DNA of 24,799 nt from SAR202 cluster bacterium (GCA_009392075.1 VFHG01000116.1:1-24799); one strand, 5' to 3'; shown: positions 16,389 to 24,386, numbered from the stretch's first letter. Notes: generated by a model from the sequence alone, not told the origin. A program made the numbers and translations.

Positions 16389-17774
16389 CTAGCCGTCGTC
16401 TCCGGCCGCGCCTGCAGCCGGCCTAAGCTGCGCTTCGCCGGAAATCTCTGGGGGAGGCAGGTCGTCTTCCCAGTCCGGAATCAGTACGTGGGTTGTGTCT
16501 TCCAGCAGGGCGATAACCAACACCCCAACGGCGCTGAATCCAACGGACAATGCCATGACGGCGTTGAATGACCCTGTGGCATAGATCACCAGCCCTGCTA
16601 GAGCCGTCGCAACCGCGTGTCCCGTCAGCGCGCCGGTGGTCTGCCAGCCGTAGATCGTCCCCATCGGGCCGTCGCCGTAGTACTGCCGGTTTATGACCAG
16701 GTATCCCGTCCACTCGCCGCCGAAGCCGATTCCAAATACTCCTGCGAACAGGTAGAACGCCCAGGCTTCTTGGGACCAAAAAAGCATAAAGACCGTGACG
16801 GCCTGGATGCTTAAGCTGGCAGCCATCATTCGGCGCGTGCCGTACATCTCCGCCATTATTGGGGTCACGATCCGGCTGACGACACTGACCAAAGATATTA
16901 TGGTCAGTATGATTCCTGCCTGTGCCAGCGAGGTGAATGCTCCGCGCTCGAAAGCCATGGGAATGACGTAGATAAGGATGGTTCCGTGCCCGGCGCAACC
17001 CAGACCGTGGATCAGTGGCAGATTCCAGAATGGCTTGGTGCGGCGGGTGTGCTGGTTGAACACCTTCTGTCGCAGCCGGTCCAGGGTTTTATCTCTCAAG
17101 ATCGCCGGCGGGTCAGTGGCTCTGGCGCCGTAGGGCTGTATCCCCAAGTCGGCCGGTTTGCTGCGCATGAAGGGGACCATGGCCAGCATGATGCCGCCTC
17201 CCACGCCTCCGATGAGCATGAACGTGCTCTGCCAACCGAACGCCTCGATGAAGCCGCCCATCACGGGGGCCATGATTCCCGTGCCGACTCCGCCTGCTCC
17301 CCAGAGGATGCCTACCCCAAGCCCCAGGTGACGCCGGAACCAACCGCTTACCGCGGACATCAAGGGGACCATTGCCAGGGATTGAGTCAGGGACAGCAAC
17401 ACGCCAAAGAACAGAAAGAATTGCCAGACCTCAGATACCTGGCCTAGAAGGAACATGCTGATCAGGTACATGATCGCAGCGGCGAAAAGCATCCAACGGG
17501 AGCCGTAGCGATCGCCCAGCCACCCGGTCATTGGGGCGTAGATGGCGCCAAACATGTAGTAGCTGGCAATGACCACGCCGATGGTCCCTAGGCTCCAGCC
17601 GAACGCGCCTTCGGAATCGTTCAATGGGGGGACCATGATGCCTGCGGCCATGCTGATGGAACTGGCGAAGATCTGGACCGTAGCCAAGATCCCGATGACG
17701 ACCCAACTGTAATGGATGCCAAAGGGCAACTTGGCGGGCGAGAATCCTAACTTGGGTTTATCTAGAAGCGCCAA
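16389..17774 (-). CDS. MFS transporter (monocarboxylate/oxalate-formate-like), copy 1
   Basis: 461 aa with 12 predicted membrane helices. The loop 2-3 signature GWLGDRYGSR (84-93) marks the major facilitator superfamily; the general pattern resembles the OFA/monocarboxylate branch that carries organic anions. The start is a TTG at 17774. It is supported by alignment with copy 2, whose ATG begins the same string (MA-LDKP--GFS-AK-PFG-HYSWV). The C-terminal cytoplasmic tail contains HVLIPDWEDDLPPPE, also kept in copy 2. The substrate is unknown; nearby hydrolase and hydroxylase genes suggest an aromatic or carboxylic compound. It lies 162 nt downstream of copy 2. Confidence 0.88.
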   Translation of the reverse strand: MALLDKPKLGFSPAKLPFGIHYSWVVIGILATVQIFASSISMAAGIMVPPLNDSEGAFGWSLGTIGVVIASYYMFGAIYAPMTGWLGDRYGSRWMLFAAAIMYLISMFLLGQVSEVWQFFLFFGVLLSLTQSLAMVPLMSAVSGWFRRHLGLGVGILWGAGGVGTGIMAPVMGGFIEAFGWQSTFMLIGGVGGGIMLAMVPFMRSKPADLGIQPYGARATDPPAILRDKTLDRLRQKVFNQHTRRTKPFWNLPLIHGLGCAGHGTILIYVIPMAFERGAFTSLAQAGIILTIISLVSVVSRIVTPIMAEMYGTRRMMAASLSIQAVTVFMLFWSQEAWAFYLFAGVFGIGFGGEWTGYLVINRQYYGDGPMGTIYGWQTTGALTGHAVATALAGLVIYATGSFNAVMALSVGFSAVGVLVIALLEDTTHVLIPDWEDDLPPPEISGEAQLRPAAGAAGDDG

Positions 17775-17936
17775 CTACCGTAAACCGCCTGCCTGAACCG
17801 ATATTTCGTCGCAAGTACCGATAAAGCAATGATTGAGTAAGTGCAGTATAGCGATTCGCGATAAGAAAAGCAGCCCGCAAGAGAACCCGTCAATCCCGAG
17901 CGGGTAGTTAGGCGCTAGTACCGAGGAATCGCGAGG

Positions 17937-19301
17937 TTAGTCATCGCCGGCGGCCGGTCCAGGCAGGAAATTGCTCCTTGCTTCGGGCGGCAGGGAATCT
18001 TCCCAGTCGGGGATCAAAACGTGGGAGGTGCTCTCGAGCGTGGCAATAACCAGCAATCCGGCGGCGCTGAAGAGCGCAGAAAGCACAAATACCGGATAGA
18101 AGGAGCCGGTTACGTAGATCACGAGGCCGGCTAGGAATGTGGTGACGGCATGGCCCGCGAACGCGCCGGTCATCTGCCACCCGTACAAACTCCCCATCGG
18201 ACCGTCGCCGAAGTAACGCCGGTTGATCTCCAGATATCCGGTCCACTCAGCCCCAAACCCCAATCCAAATGTGGCGGCGAACAGATAAAACATCCAAGGA
18301 TCGTGGGCCCAGAACAAGATGAGCACCGTTAGGGCTTGAATACTCAAGCTGGCGGCCATAACTTTCCGAGGTCCCCAAGCCTCTGCCACCACCGGCGCTC
18401 CAAGCCTGCTCACGATACTCACCAACGAGATTATGGTGATGGTCAGCGCTGCAGCAGGAGTGCTCAAACCCTGTTCAACAGCTAGGGGAATCACGTAGAT
18501 GAGCACGATTCCCATGCCGGCGCACCCCAGAGCATGGATGATTGGAAGGTTCCAGAATGCCTTGGTCTGCCGCATCTGTTGGTTGAACACCTTAAGCCGA
18601 AGGGCTTCCACGGTCCGGTCCTTGGGGGCGGTTTCGGGCGAATCGGCCGACATGCCGAAAGGCCGGATCCCGATATCCGCCGGCTTGCTTCGTATGAACG
18701 GGAAGACCAACAGCATGATCCCGGTGCCCACGATGCCAACGGAGATGAAGGTCGTCTGCCACCCGATCGATTCCAAAAGGTAGGCAATCAAGGGCGCGAG
18801 GATGGCGGTCCCAATGCCGCCGGTGGCCCAAAGGATGCCCACTCCCCAACCCAAGCGGCGCCGGAACCAGCCGCTGATCGACGCCATCATTGGCACCATG
18901 GTGATGGAGGCAGTGAACGACATCAGGAAACTATAAAAGAGGAAGAAGTGCCACAGCTCGCTGACGAATCCCAGCGCGACCATGCCCACGCCGTACATCA
19001 CCGCGCCGACAAACATCATGGGCCGGGCGCCAAACTTGTCTCCCAGGTGGCCGGTTATGGGAGCAAATATAGCGCTGAAAACGTAATACAGGCCGATGGC
19101 CATGCTGAGCTCGCCGATGCCCCAGCGGAAGCCGCCTTCAGGGTCTGTGAGAGGCGGCACCATGACCCCGGCAATCATGAACACGGAACTGCCAAAGACC
19201 TGGACGATGGCCAGCACCGCCACGATCACCCAACTATAGTGGACGCCGAAGGGCATCTTGGCGGCTGAGAATCCGAACTTGGGTTTATCTAGAAAGGCCA
19301 T
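17937..19301 (-). CDS. MFS transporter (monocarboxylate/oxalate-formate-like), copy 2
   Basis: 454 aa, clearly paralogous to the neighbouring transporter along its whole length: N-terminal LDKPKFGFSAAKMPFG, the loop signature GHLGDKFGAR (84-93), the central ...VFNQQMRQTKAFWNLPIIHA versus VFNQHTRRTKPFWNLPLIHG, and the tail HVLIPDWEDSLPPEA. The centre of copy 1 and copy 2 differ mostly by conservative changes, which suggests an old tandem duplication kept under selection. The start ATG lies 26 nt after a perfect hairpin (19328-19355) on the same transcript. No obvious ribosome site is seen. Confidence 0.88.
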   Translation of the reverse strand: MAFLDKPKFGFSAAKMPFGVHYSWVIVAVLAIVQVFGSSVFMIAGVMVPPLTDPEGGFRWGIGELSMAIGLYYVFSAIFAPITGHLGDKFGARPMMFVGAVMYGVGMVALGFVSELWHFFLFYSFLMSFTASITMVPMMASISGWFRRRLGWGVGILWATGGIGTAILAPLIAYLLESIGWQTTFISVGIVGTGIMLLVFPFIRSKPADIGIRPFGMSADSPETAPKDRTVEALRLKVFNQQMRQTKAFWNLPIIHALGCAGMGIVLIYVIPLAVEQGLSTPAAALTITIISLVSIVSRLGAPVVAEAWGPRKVMAASLSIQALTVLILFWAHDPWMFYLFAATFGLGFGAEWTGYLEINRRYFGDGPMGSLYGWQMTGAFAGHAVTTFLAGLVIYVTGSFYPVFVLSALFSAAGLLVIATLESTSHVLIPDWEDSLPPEARSNFLPGPAAGDD

Positions 19302-19327
19302 TTACGGCAACGCCTCAGTTCGTTGTG

Positions 19328-19355
19328 CGGCTAGCCGGTTCATTCCGGCTAGCCG
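19328..19355. repeat. Perfect 11-bp inverted repeat (hairpin) upstream of MFS copy 2
   Basis: CGGCTAGCCGG (19328-19338), loop TTCATT, CCGGCTAGCCG (19345-19355). All 11 pairs are Watson-Crick, and each arm is itself partly palindromic (CGGCTAGCCG). There is no T run on either side, so a classical intrinsic terminator is unlikely. It could be an operator, an attenuating or stabilising RNA hairpin, or a dispersed palindromic element. Confidence 0.75.
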
Positions 19356-19407
19356 ATGACTTAATAGAACCATTGTATCCAATCGCAATATCAAGTGTAG
19401 CCCGAAG

Positions 19408-20220
19408 TCAGACCATGATATTCATCTGATGGACTATAGTCTCGCCCAGAGCAGTGTCTCCGGCCACCTTGATCTTGCCTGAGCTCAGGGCTTCCGCAGG
19501 GTCCCAACGTCCGCATCCCAGGCAAGCAAAGGTCTCAAGATCAGAGGTTATCCTGACCGTTGGCGACTCAGGCTCTGAGTCCAAGACGCTTCCGCGGCCG
19601 CCCTCGACCGCTACTGACACCACACTTCCGGCCAGCCCGGTGATGTTGAAAACCACGATAACACCATCCGGCGCCTTTGCTTTCCTGGCAACTACAAAAG
19701 GCATCGCTTGGGACACTCGGCCCACTGCGTGAGATGCCACTGACCCATCCAGCTCTCCGGGGATGTTCAGCGCGCGCCGGATGTCCTGCTCGTGGACCCA
19801 AGCATCCATGATGCGGATGCGCACGAACTCGGTGATGGTGCCGGGTCCGAGGGGGGTCTGTGTTTCAGCGGTGAACCCGTCGTCGGTCAGGCCTCTGAGG
19901 TAGGTCAGCCTTTGCCGGGTCAACTCCCGAAACTCGTCCAATACCTGCCGGCCGGGCCAGGGCCGGCGGAAGTCCACCACCACTTCGTTAGATTGGCCGA
20001 TGTCGTTCTTAACGTAGGAGGTGTCCCCGGGTGTGTGGTCGGGCCGGGGGTTGCCCAATATCCCGGATTCCGCGCCGACCAGATGCGACACCTGGTCTTG
20101 GACCGACCATCCAGGACAATCAGTGGGCGTCTTCCACTGGGCTTCCGTAATGGGAGAGCACAGAGAGTCGATGGAACTCCAGACGTGTTCCATCAGATCG
20201 ACCACTTGTTGGTTGCTCAT
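19408..20220 (-). CDS. Mycothiol-dependent maleylpyruvate isomerase-like protein (DinB/TIGR03083 type)
   Basis: 270 aa. The N-terminal four-helix DinB-like domain carries the family strings WKTPTDCPGWSVQDQVSHLVGAE (about 29-51) and IRIMDAWVHEQDIRRAL (135-151). H46, D139 and H143 are in the positions expected of the metal-binding triad (usually His, Glu, His), so one ligand is Asp. A C-terminal SCP2-like domain of about 100 residues follows (MPFVVARK... to the end). Relatives isomerise maleylpyruvate with mycothiol, or are thiol-dependent metalloenzymes of unknown reaction. It starts 35 nt after the stop of the peroxiredoxin-like selenoprotein gene, in the same direction, hinting at a shared thiol/redox role. 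Confidence 0.82.
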   Translation of the reverse strand: MSNQQVVDLMEHVWSSIDSLCSPITEAQWKTPTDCPGWSVQDQVSHLVGAESGILGNPRPDHTPGDTSYVKNDIGQSNEVVVDFRRPWPGRQVLDEFRELTRQRLTYLRGLTDDGFTAETQTPLGPGTITEFVRIRIMDAWVHEQDIRRALNIPGELDGSVASHAVGRVSQAMPFVVARKAKAPDGVIVVFNITGLAGSVVSVAVEGGRGSVLDSEPESPTVRITSDLETFACLGCGRWDPAEALSSGKIKVAGDTALGETIVHQMNIMV

Positions 20221-20255
20221 GACTCTCCCTCTTTTGCCAGGTTTTTGGCCTGCGG

Positions 20256-20759
20256 TTAGTTGGCCTTGCCCTCTTCCTCGCGGCGGATGTTCTCGCGGCG
20301 GGTGATCAGGCGGATGGCTTCATCGGCGCCCATCCGTCCCACCGGCCCGGAGGCATACATGCCGCCCAACACCGTGCCGCCGCGGCCCAGCAGGAACTCG
20401 GTCGGCTGGATATAGCCGCCCCGGTCCTCGGACCACCATGAGTCGAGAATGTCGGCGTCGGCTTTCGTAACCCCGTAGCCAACGGGGAACGATAATTTGT
20501 TGTTGTCCCGGACCTCTGTGGCAAGGTCCTTACTGTCGACGCTAACGGCGTAGATAGTTACTTCCAGTTCGTCTAACTCTGCTTTGTTCGCTTCCCATTC
20601 GGCTAACTGCCGATTGCAGTAGGGTCACCAATGTCCCCGGTAGAACAGCAGGGCTGTGTACCTGGTGGGTGCATCGTCGGGCAGGGTGATTGTCCCACCG
20701 TCCACTAATTGGAGGGTAACACTGGGTAGACGGTTCCCCTGTTGCAGTTTTTCGGCCAT
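20256..20759 (-). CDS. Peroxiredoxin-like selenoprotein (AhpC/TSA family) with in-frame UGA as selenocysteine
   Basis: The frame from the ATG at 20759 to TAA at 20256-20258 encodes 167 residues if the single in-frame TGA (20625-20627, codon 45) is read through. The surrounding protein is LLFYRGHW-[UGA]-PYCNRQLAEW. In AhpC/TSA-family homologues this is FYRGHWCPYC, so the UGA replaces the peroxidatic Cys and gives U45-P-Y-C48. Both sides keep family sequence in the same frame: MAEKLQQGNRLPSVTLQLVDGG before, and VTIYAVSVDSKDLATEVR, LSFPVGYGV, ADILDSWW, PTEFLLGRGGTVLGG after. A SECIS-like hairpin follows the UGA. A standard gene caller would truncate this gene or call it a pseudogene. It likely reduces peroxides or disulfides. 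It leads a two-gene unit with the isomerase-like gene. Alternative: a nonsense mutation or sequence error. Confidence 0.82.
20596..20616 (-). promoter_or_regulatory. Candidate bacterial SECIS element
   Basis: Minus strand after the UGA: stem TCGGC (20613-20609), loop AGTTA (20608-20604), stem GCCGA (20603-20599), extended by C-G and A-T pairs across an A-A mismatch (20616-20614 with 20598-20596). Sixteen bases separate the UGA from the loop, and the loop is 5 nt with G second. These meet the known loose rules for bacterial SECIS hairpins (about 16-37 nt spacing, small loop, G in its first two bases). A competing hairpin, ACTGC/GCAGT (20620-20606), is too close to the UGA. Confidence 0.6.
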
Positions 20760-21010
20760 TACAACTTCTAACTCACTCTCGTGGAGCCTAGTATTAAGCG
20801 CCAAATATACGATGCCTAATCCTGAATATCGGTGCGTGATAGCCTCAGTTCAGGGCTTTGGCAGAATTGGAGCCAGCATAGCCGCGGCCGCTTGCCCAGT
20901 CAACTGCAGGATTTAGTGGGCCGGCCACATCCGATCCGTAACTATCCGATTCGGTGCCTCAAATCCAACAATCGTGTCATAATACAGCCAACTTTTTAGG
21001 CAGATACCGC

Positions 21011-21365
21011 ATGAACGACCAGCGAAACACCAAGAATCAGCTACTAGAAGACCTGCAACGTGAGCGAGAGCGTTCGATCGCGCTTCAAGAAGTTTCCAAC
21101 AAAGTGGCTGCTGCCTATAACACCGAAGAGGCGCTGAACCTGATCGCGAAAGAGGCTGCCCGACCCTTCCGCCTATATCCGCCCGTTAGAGGGAGAAAAT
21201 TTAGTTATACGCGCCAATACCGATTCCATAGCCGGCTACCTGGCAGATACTTCTGCCGTTGTGCCGGAGGAAGGGACGACCAATTCGGGCCACGTGATGG
21301 CCACCAAGAAACCACTGGTAATGGAGACATGCCGTGAAACAGGTAACCAGCAATGTATGGGTTGA
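21011..21365 (+). pseudogene. Frameshifted remnant of a GAF-domain sensor protein
   Basis: From ATG 21011 one frame encodes MNDQRNTKNQLLEDLQRERE, then RSIALQEVSNKVAAAYNTEEALNLIAKEAAR, a coiled-coil linker leading into a GAF domain as in sensor kinases. Near 21158-21175 the homology moves to the +1 frame: AYIRPLEGENLVIRANTDS, then IAGYLADTSAVVPEEGTTNSGHVMATKKPLVMET, continuing to TGA at 21363-21365. The combined sequence is a normal N-terminal half of a GAF domain. No kinase domain follows, and the end overlaps the start of the MBL gene by 32 nt. So the gene is both frameshifted and truncated at its 3' end. The spliced homology is my own reading. Confidence 0.7.
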
Positions 21366-22209
21366 GACTGAGACGCGGGGTTGCAACTTCGGCTTCGTGA
21401 CCACGTCAGACGGCATCGTCATGATCGACAGCCCCCACAAACCCACCACAGCCATGTGGCTGAAGTCTGAGATCGAGAAGCGGGGGCTGCTCCGCTATAT
21501 CATCAACACCGAGCCACACGGCGACCACTGGACGGGGAACGCCTTCTTCGACGCGCCGGTTATCGCACACGAGGGAGTCCGAGCACGCATCCTGAAAACA
21601 GATATGGCCGAGCATGCCGCCAGAATCGGCACTTTCGGGCCTGACGAGCCTGCGTTGCTGGAAGGCTATAAGGCCAACGCGCCGGTGATCACCTTCCGCG
21701 ACACCATGACCATGCACGTGGGCGACCATACCTTCGAGATGATTCACATGCCCGGACACACCCTCTACCAGGCGGCGGTGATCGTAAAAGAAGAGGGCGT
21801 GGTCTTCACCAGCGACAACATCTTCCACGGCGTCCATTCCTGGCTCCATGAAGCCGACCCGGACCTGTGGTTGGTAGCCCTGGAGTCACTACGCGGCTTG
21901 AACGAAGACATATTCGTGCCTGGCCACGGCGATATGTGCGGCAAAGGCTACCTGGACGAGCAGGGATCGTTCATCTCCGAGTGGAAGGACTACGTCCAAG
22001 ACGCCGTGGACCGCGGCATGACCCGCGAAGAGTCGGTCTCGACCCTGACAGCTCTGATGGACCGCTACCCCATGGACGTGGAGCAAGCGGCTCTGGCGCC
22101 TATGGTCATGGGCATCAACGCCGGCAACCTCTACGACTACCTAACCGGGCCCTGGCCGCCAGCATCTATGGGCACGGTAGCCACCCGGCTGCCGGAGGAT
22201 GACCGGTAG
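21334..22209 (+). CDS. MBL-fold metallo-hydrolase with altered metal motif
   Basis: 291 aa starting at a GTG (21334) with GGAGA 6 nt upstream. The metallo-beta-lactamase fold is shown by TEPHGDHWTGN (59-69), the HMPGHT string (H142), TSDNIF (D161) and VPGHGD (H198). The usual first motif is HxHxDH; here residue 60 is Glu, followed by H62, D64 and H65. The first zinc site may therefore have a Glu ligand or be weakened; related families with NTExHxDH exist. The C-terminal ~70 residues are helical (SEWKDYVQDAVDRGMTREES...). Substrate is unknown: lactonase, glyoxalase or phosphoesterase activity cannot be separated from sequence. It is convergent with the aminotransferase gene. Confidence 0.87.
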   Translation: MKQVTSNVWVETETRGCNFGFVTTSDGIVMIDSPHKPTTAMWLKSEIEKRGLLRYIINTEPHGDHWTGNAFFDAPVIAHEGVRARILKTDMAEHAARIGTFGPDEPALLEGYKANAPVITFRDTMTMHVGDHTFEMIHMPGHTLYQAAVIVKEEGVVFTSDNIFHGVHSWLHEADPDLWLVALESLRGLNEDIFVPGHGDMCGKGYLDEQGSFISEWKDYVQDAVDRGMTREESVSTLTALMDRYPMDVEQAALAPMVMGINAGNLYDYLTGPWPPASMGTVATRLPEDDR

Positions 22210-22248
22210 CGGCGCAGTCGAACCTCTCCTGGTTGGTAGTCCGCCTAC

Positions 22249-23445
22249 TTATTCGTCGTCAAACGTCGCGATTGTCCGCTGGGCGGCTGATAGGCTGGCA
22301 CCGAAGGCCACTTCGTAGCCTTCTTTGGAGAGGATGGTCTCTAGGGCTGAGAGCAACGCAAATACGTTGCGTTCCCGGGCCGACTCGCCCATGAGGCCGA
22401 CGCGCCAGGCCTTGCCGGCGAACTCTCCCAGGCCCCCACCAATCTCGATGTCGTAATCGTTGAGCAACACCCGCCGGACTTTGGCGTCTTCGATGCCTTC
22501 AGGAATCGATAGCGTCGTCAGCGGGTTCAGACGGTGTCCTTCTTCGGCCAACAGACTTAGACCCAGGGCTTCCGCTCCGGCGCGAAGCGCGGCCGCCACC
22601 CTGGCATGCCGGTTGATCCGGTTCTCCTGGCCTTCCTCCATCATCATGCGCAGGGCCTCTCGCAAGGCATAGGTCATGTTGATGGGCGAAGTGTGGTGGT
22701 AGGCCCTGGTCTGGTTCCAGTACGCTTCCAGGTCCTTCAGGTTGAAATAGAAACTCTGGACCTTGCTCGGCCGTTTGGCGACCACGTCCATGGCTGCGGG
22801 AGAAAGGCTGATGGGGGCCAACCCTGGAGGGGCGCCCAGGCACTTTTGGGTGGCGCTGTAACAAACATCGATGCCCCAGTCGTCCATCCTGACTTCATGT
22901 CCACCCAGAGAAGTTACCGCATCCACGATGGCCAGCGTGCCAGACTCGTGGATTACATCAACGAGCTCTTTCATGTCGCTCAGCACCCCAGTGGATGTCT
23001 CGGCATGTACCACGCCTACGGCCTTGAGTCCTGGGTGCTTCTTGAGTTCGTCTTTCAGCATCTGGGGGTCAACTGCTTTGCCCCAAGGGGTGTCCATCAC
23101 GTGCACGGTGGCGCCGCAGCGCTCTGCGATATCGGCCAGGCGGATGCCGAAGTAGCCGTTCCGGCAGACAAGCATCGAGTCACCCGGCTCAATGATGTTT
23201 GCACAGGCGGTCTCCATGGCGCCAGTGCCGGTGGAGGAGATGGGCACAGTCATGGAGTTGGTGGTGTGGAAGACCATGCGCAGCATCTCACACACGTCAT
23301 CCATGACCTGGAAGAACGCCGGGTCCAGGTGACCCATTACGGGGAGCGACAGGGCCTGTAGTACCCGCGGGTGCACGGTGCTTGGTCCTGGGCCCAGCAG
23401 CACCTTCTGCGGGGGCTGCAATTCATTCATATAGGAGCTAGTCAA
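22249..23445 (-). CDS. Class V aminotransferase, alanine-glyoxylate aminotransferase family
   Basis: 398 aa of the fold-type I PLP class V family (alanine/serine-glyoxylate and ureidoglycine-glyoxylate aminotransferases). Seen: LLGPGPSTVHPRV near the N-terminus, the STGTGAMETA cofactor loop (71-80), VDAVTSLGG with the PLP aspartate (D175), and YSATQKCLGAPPGLAP with the Schiff-base lysine K201. It transfers an amino group onto glyoxylate. The start is either TTG at 23445, which has GAAGGA in good position, or ATG at 23430, which has no ribosome site; I chose TTG. PucG-type activity in purine breakdown is possible given the PuuE-like hydrolases in this window, but those are 8 kb away. Confidence 0.87.
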   Translation of the reverse strand: MTSSYMNELQPPQKVLLGPGPSTVHPRVLQALSLPVMGHLDPAFFQVMDDVCEMLRMVFHTTNSMTVPISSTGTGAMETACANIIEPGDSMLVCRNGYFGIRLADIAERCGATVHVMDTPWGKAVDPQMLKDELKKHPGLKAVGVVHAETSTGVLSDMKELVDVIHESGTLAIVDAVTSLGGHEVRMDDWGIDVCYSATQKCLGAPPGLAPISLSPAAMDVVAKRPSKVQSFYFNLKDLEAYWNQTRAYHHTSPINMTYALREALRMMMEEGQENRINRHARVAAALRAGAEALGLSLLAEEGHRLNPLTTLSIPEGIEDAKVRRVLLNDYDIEIGGGLGEFAGKAWRVGLMGESARERNVFALLSALETILSKEGYEVAFGASLSAAQRTIATFDDE

Positions 23446-23504
23446 GGGTGTCCTTCGGTCCCATGGACCTTTTCAGTGTCCGGATATTCGAGCCGCGCTG
23501 CAGG

Positions 23505-24302
23505 TTACAGAACCGCCGATGCGCCACCGTCCAGGTTCACTGCGATGCCGGTGAGGTAGCTGGCCCGCTCCGAGGCCAAGAAAGCGATGACGTCGCCGGC
23601 TTCCTCGGGCTCGGCCACACGACCGATGGGAACGCTTCGGGCTTGGGCTAGTTCGTCGTAGAAGGTTTCAAGGGACAAATTTGGCTCTTTCTCAAGGCGG
23701 GCGTCATATCGGCGTTGGTGCTGGCCGCTCTTGACCAGGCCGATGCAGACGGTAGTTACAAGTATGTTTTCCTTGGCCAAGTCCTTGGAAAGGCCCTTGG
23801 TGATAGCGATTCCCGCTGCCCTGGAGATCGAGGTGGGCATGGATGCAGGGCCGGGGGTCCGGCCGCCCAGGTTGGTAACGTTGATGATCCGGCCACCGCC
23901 GACCTTTCGCATCTCAATGATGGAATCTTGCATCAGGCGAACCGCCGCCCAGACCTTCAGCTCAAAGTCCGATTGCCAGTCCTCGTGGCTGACGCTCTCG
24001 AAGGGCTTAGCCATCGACGAGCCGGCGTTGTTGACGATGATATCCACGCGGCCAAAGTTGTCCACAGCCGTTTTGATCATCTTCTGGGAGGCGCCGTCAG
24101 TGGTGATGTCTAGCGCCAGAGGAACAACCGAGCCCTCTGTAGCCGTCTTGATCTCTTGAACTGCTTGGTCCAGCACCTCTTGGCGGCGGGCTACGATGAC
24201 AACGTTTGCCCCTTCTTTTGCCATGCTCAGTGCCGCGGCTTTCCCGATCCCGTCACTGCCACCTGTGATGATTGCAGTCTTGCCTTCCAGTCCCATATCC
24301 AT
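23505..24302 (-). CDS. Short-chain dehydrogenase/reductase-fold protein without the YxxxK pair
   Basis: 265 aa from the ATG at 24302, which has AGGAGA 7 nt upstream. An in-frame ATG at 24446 would add 48 residues across the promoter region and is rejected. The Rossmann glycine motif TGGSDGIG (13-20), NNAG (91-94) and the C-terminal GIAVNLDGG are typical of SDR proteins. At the catalytic position YxxxK the sequence is T157-S-I-S-R161 (PASMPTSISRAAG), and the Ser region reads NVTNLGG. Proton-relay residues are thus replaced, so the usual dehydrogenase chemistry may be lost or altered. A similar Y-to-T/K-to-R change occurs in an SDR subgroup known from actinobacteria as I recall it. It may work with the aminotransferase 59 nt downstream. 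Confidence 0.87.
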   Translation of the reverse strand: MDMGLEGKTAIITGGSDGIGKAAALSMAKEGANVVIVARRQEVLDQAVQEIKTATEGSVVPLALDITTDGASQKMIKTAVDNFGRVDIIVNNAGSSMAKPFESVSHEDWQSDFELKVWAAVRLMQDSIIEMRKVGGGRIINVTNLGGRTPGPASMPTSISRAAGIAITKGLSKDLAKENILVTTVCIGLVKSGQHQRRYDARLEKEPNLSLETFYDELAQARSVPIGRVAEPEEAGDVIAFLASERASYLTGIAVNLDGGASAVL

Positions 24303-24386
24303 AGTAGAATCTCCTGTTTTTTGACGGAATTCGAGTCTGAGCCGAGCTAGAGCACACCTAAAGGACGCCCCGCCGAATCGGCAATC

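Noticed and set aside
20625..20627. In-frame TGA as an ordinary nonsense mutation making a peroxiredoxin pseudogene
   Set aside because: It sits exactly at the active-site Cys of a motif otherwise intact, the frame downstream is family-like without decay, and a SECIS-like hairpin follows. A sequence error or mutation remains possible but less likely.
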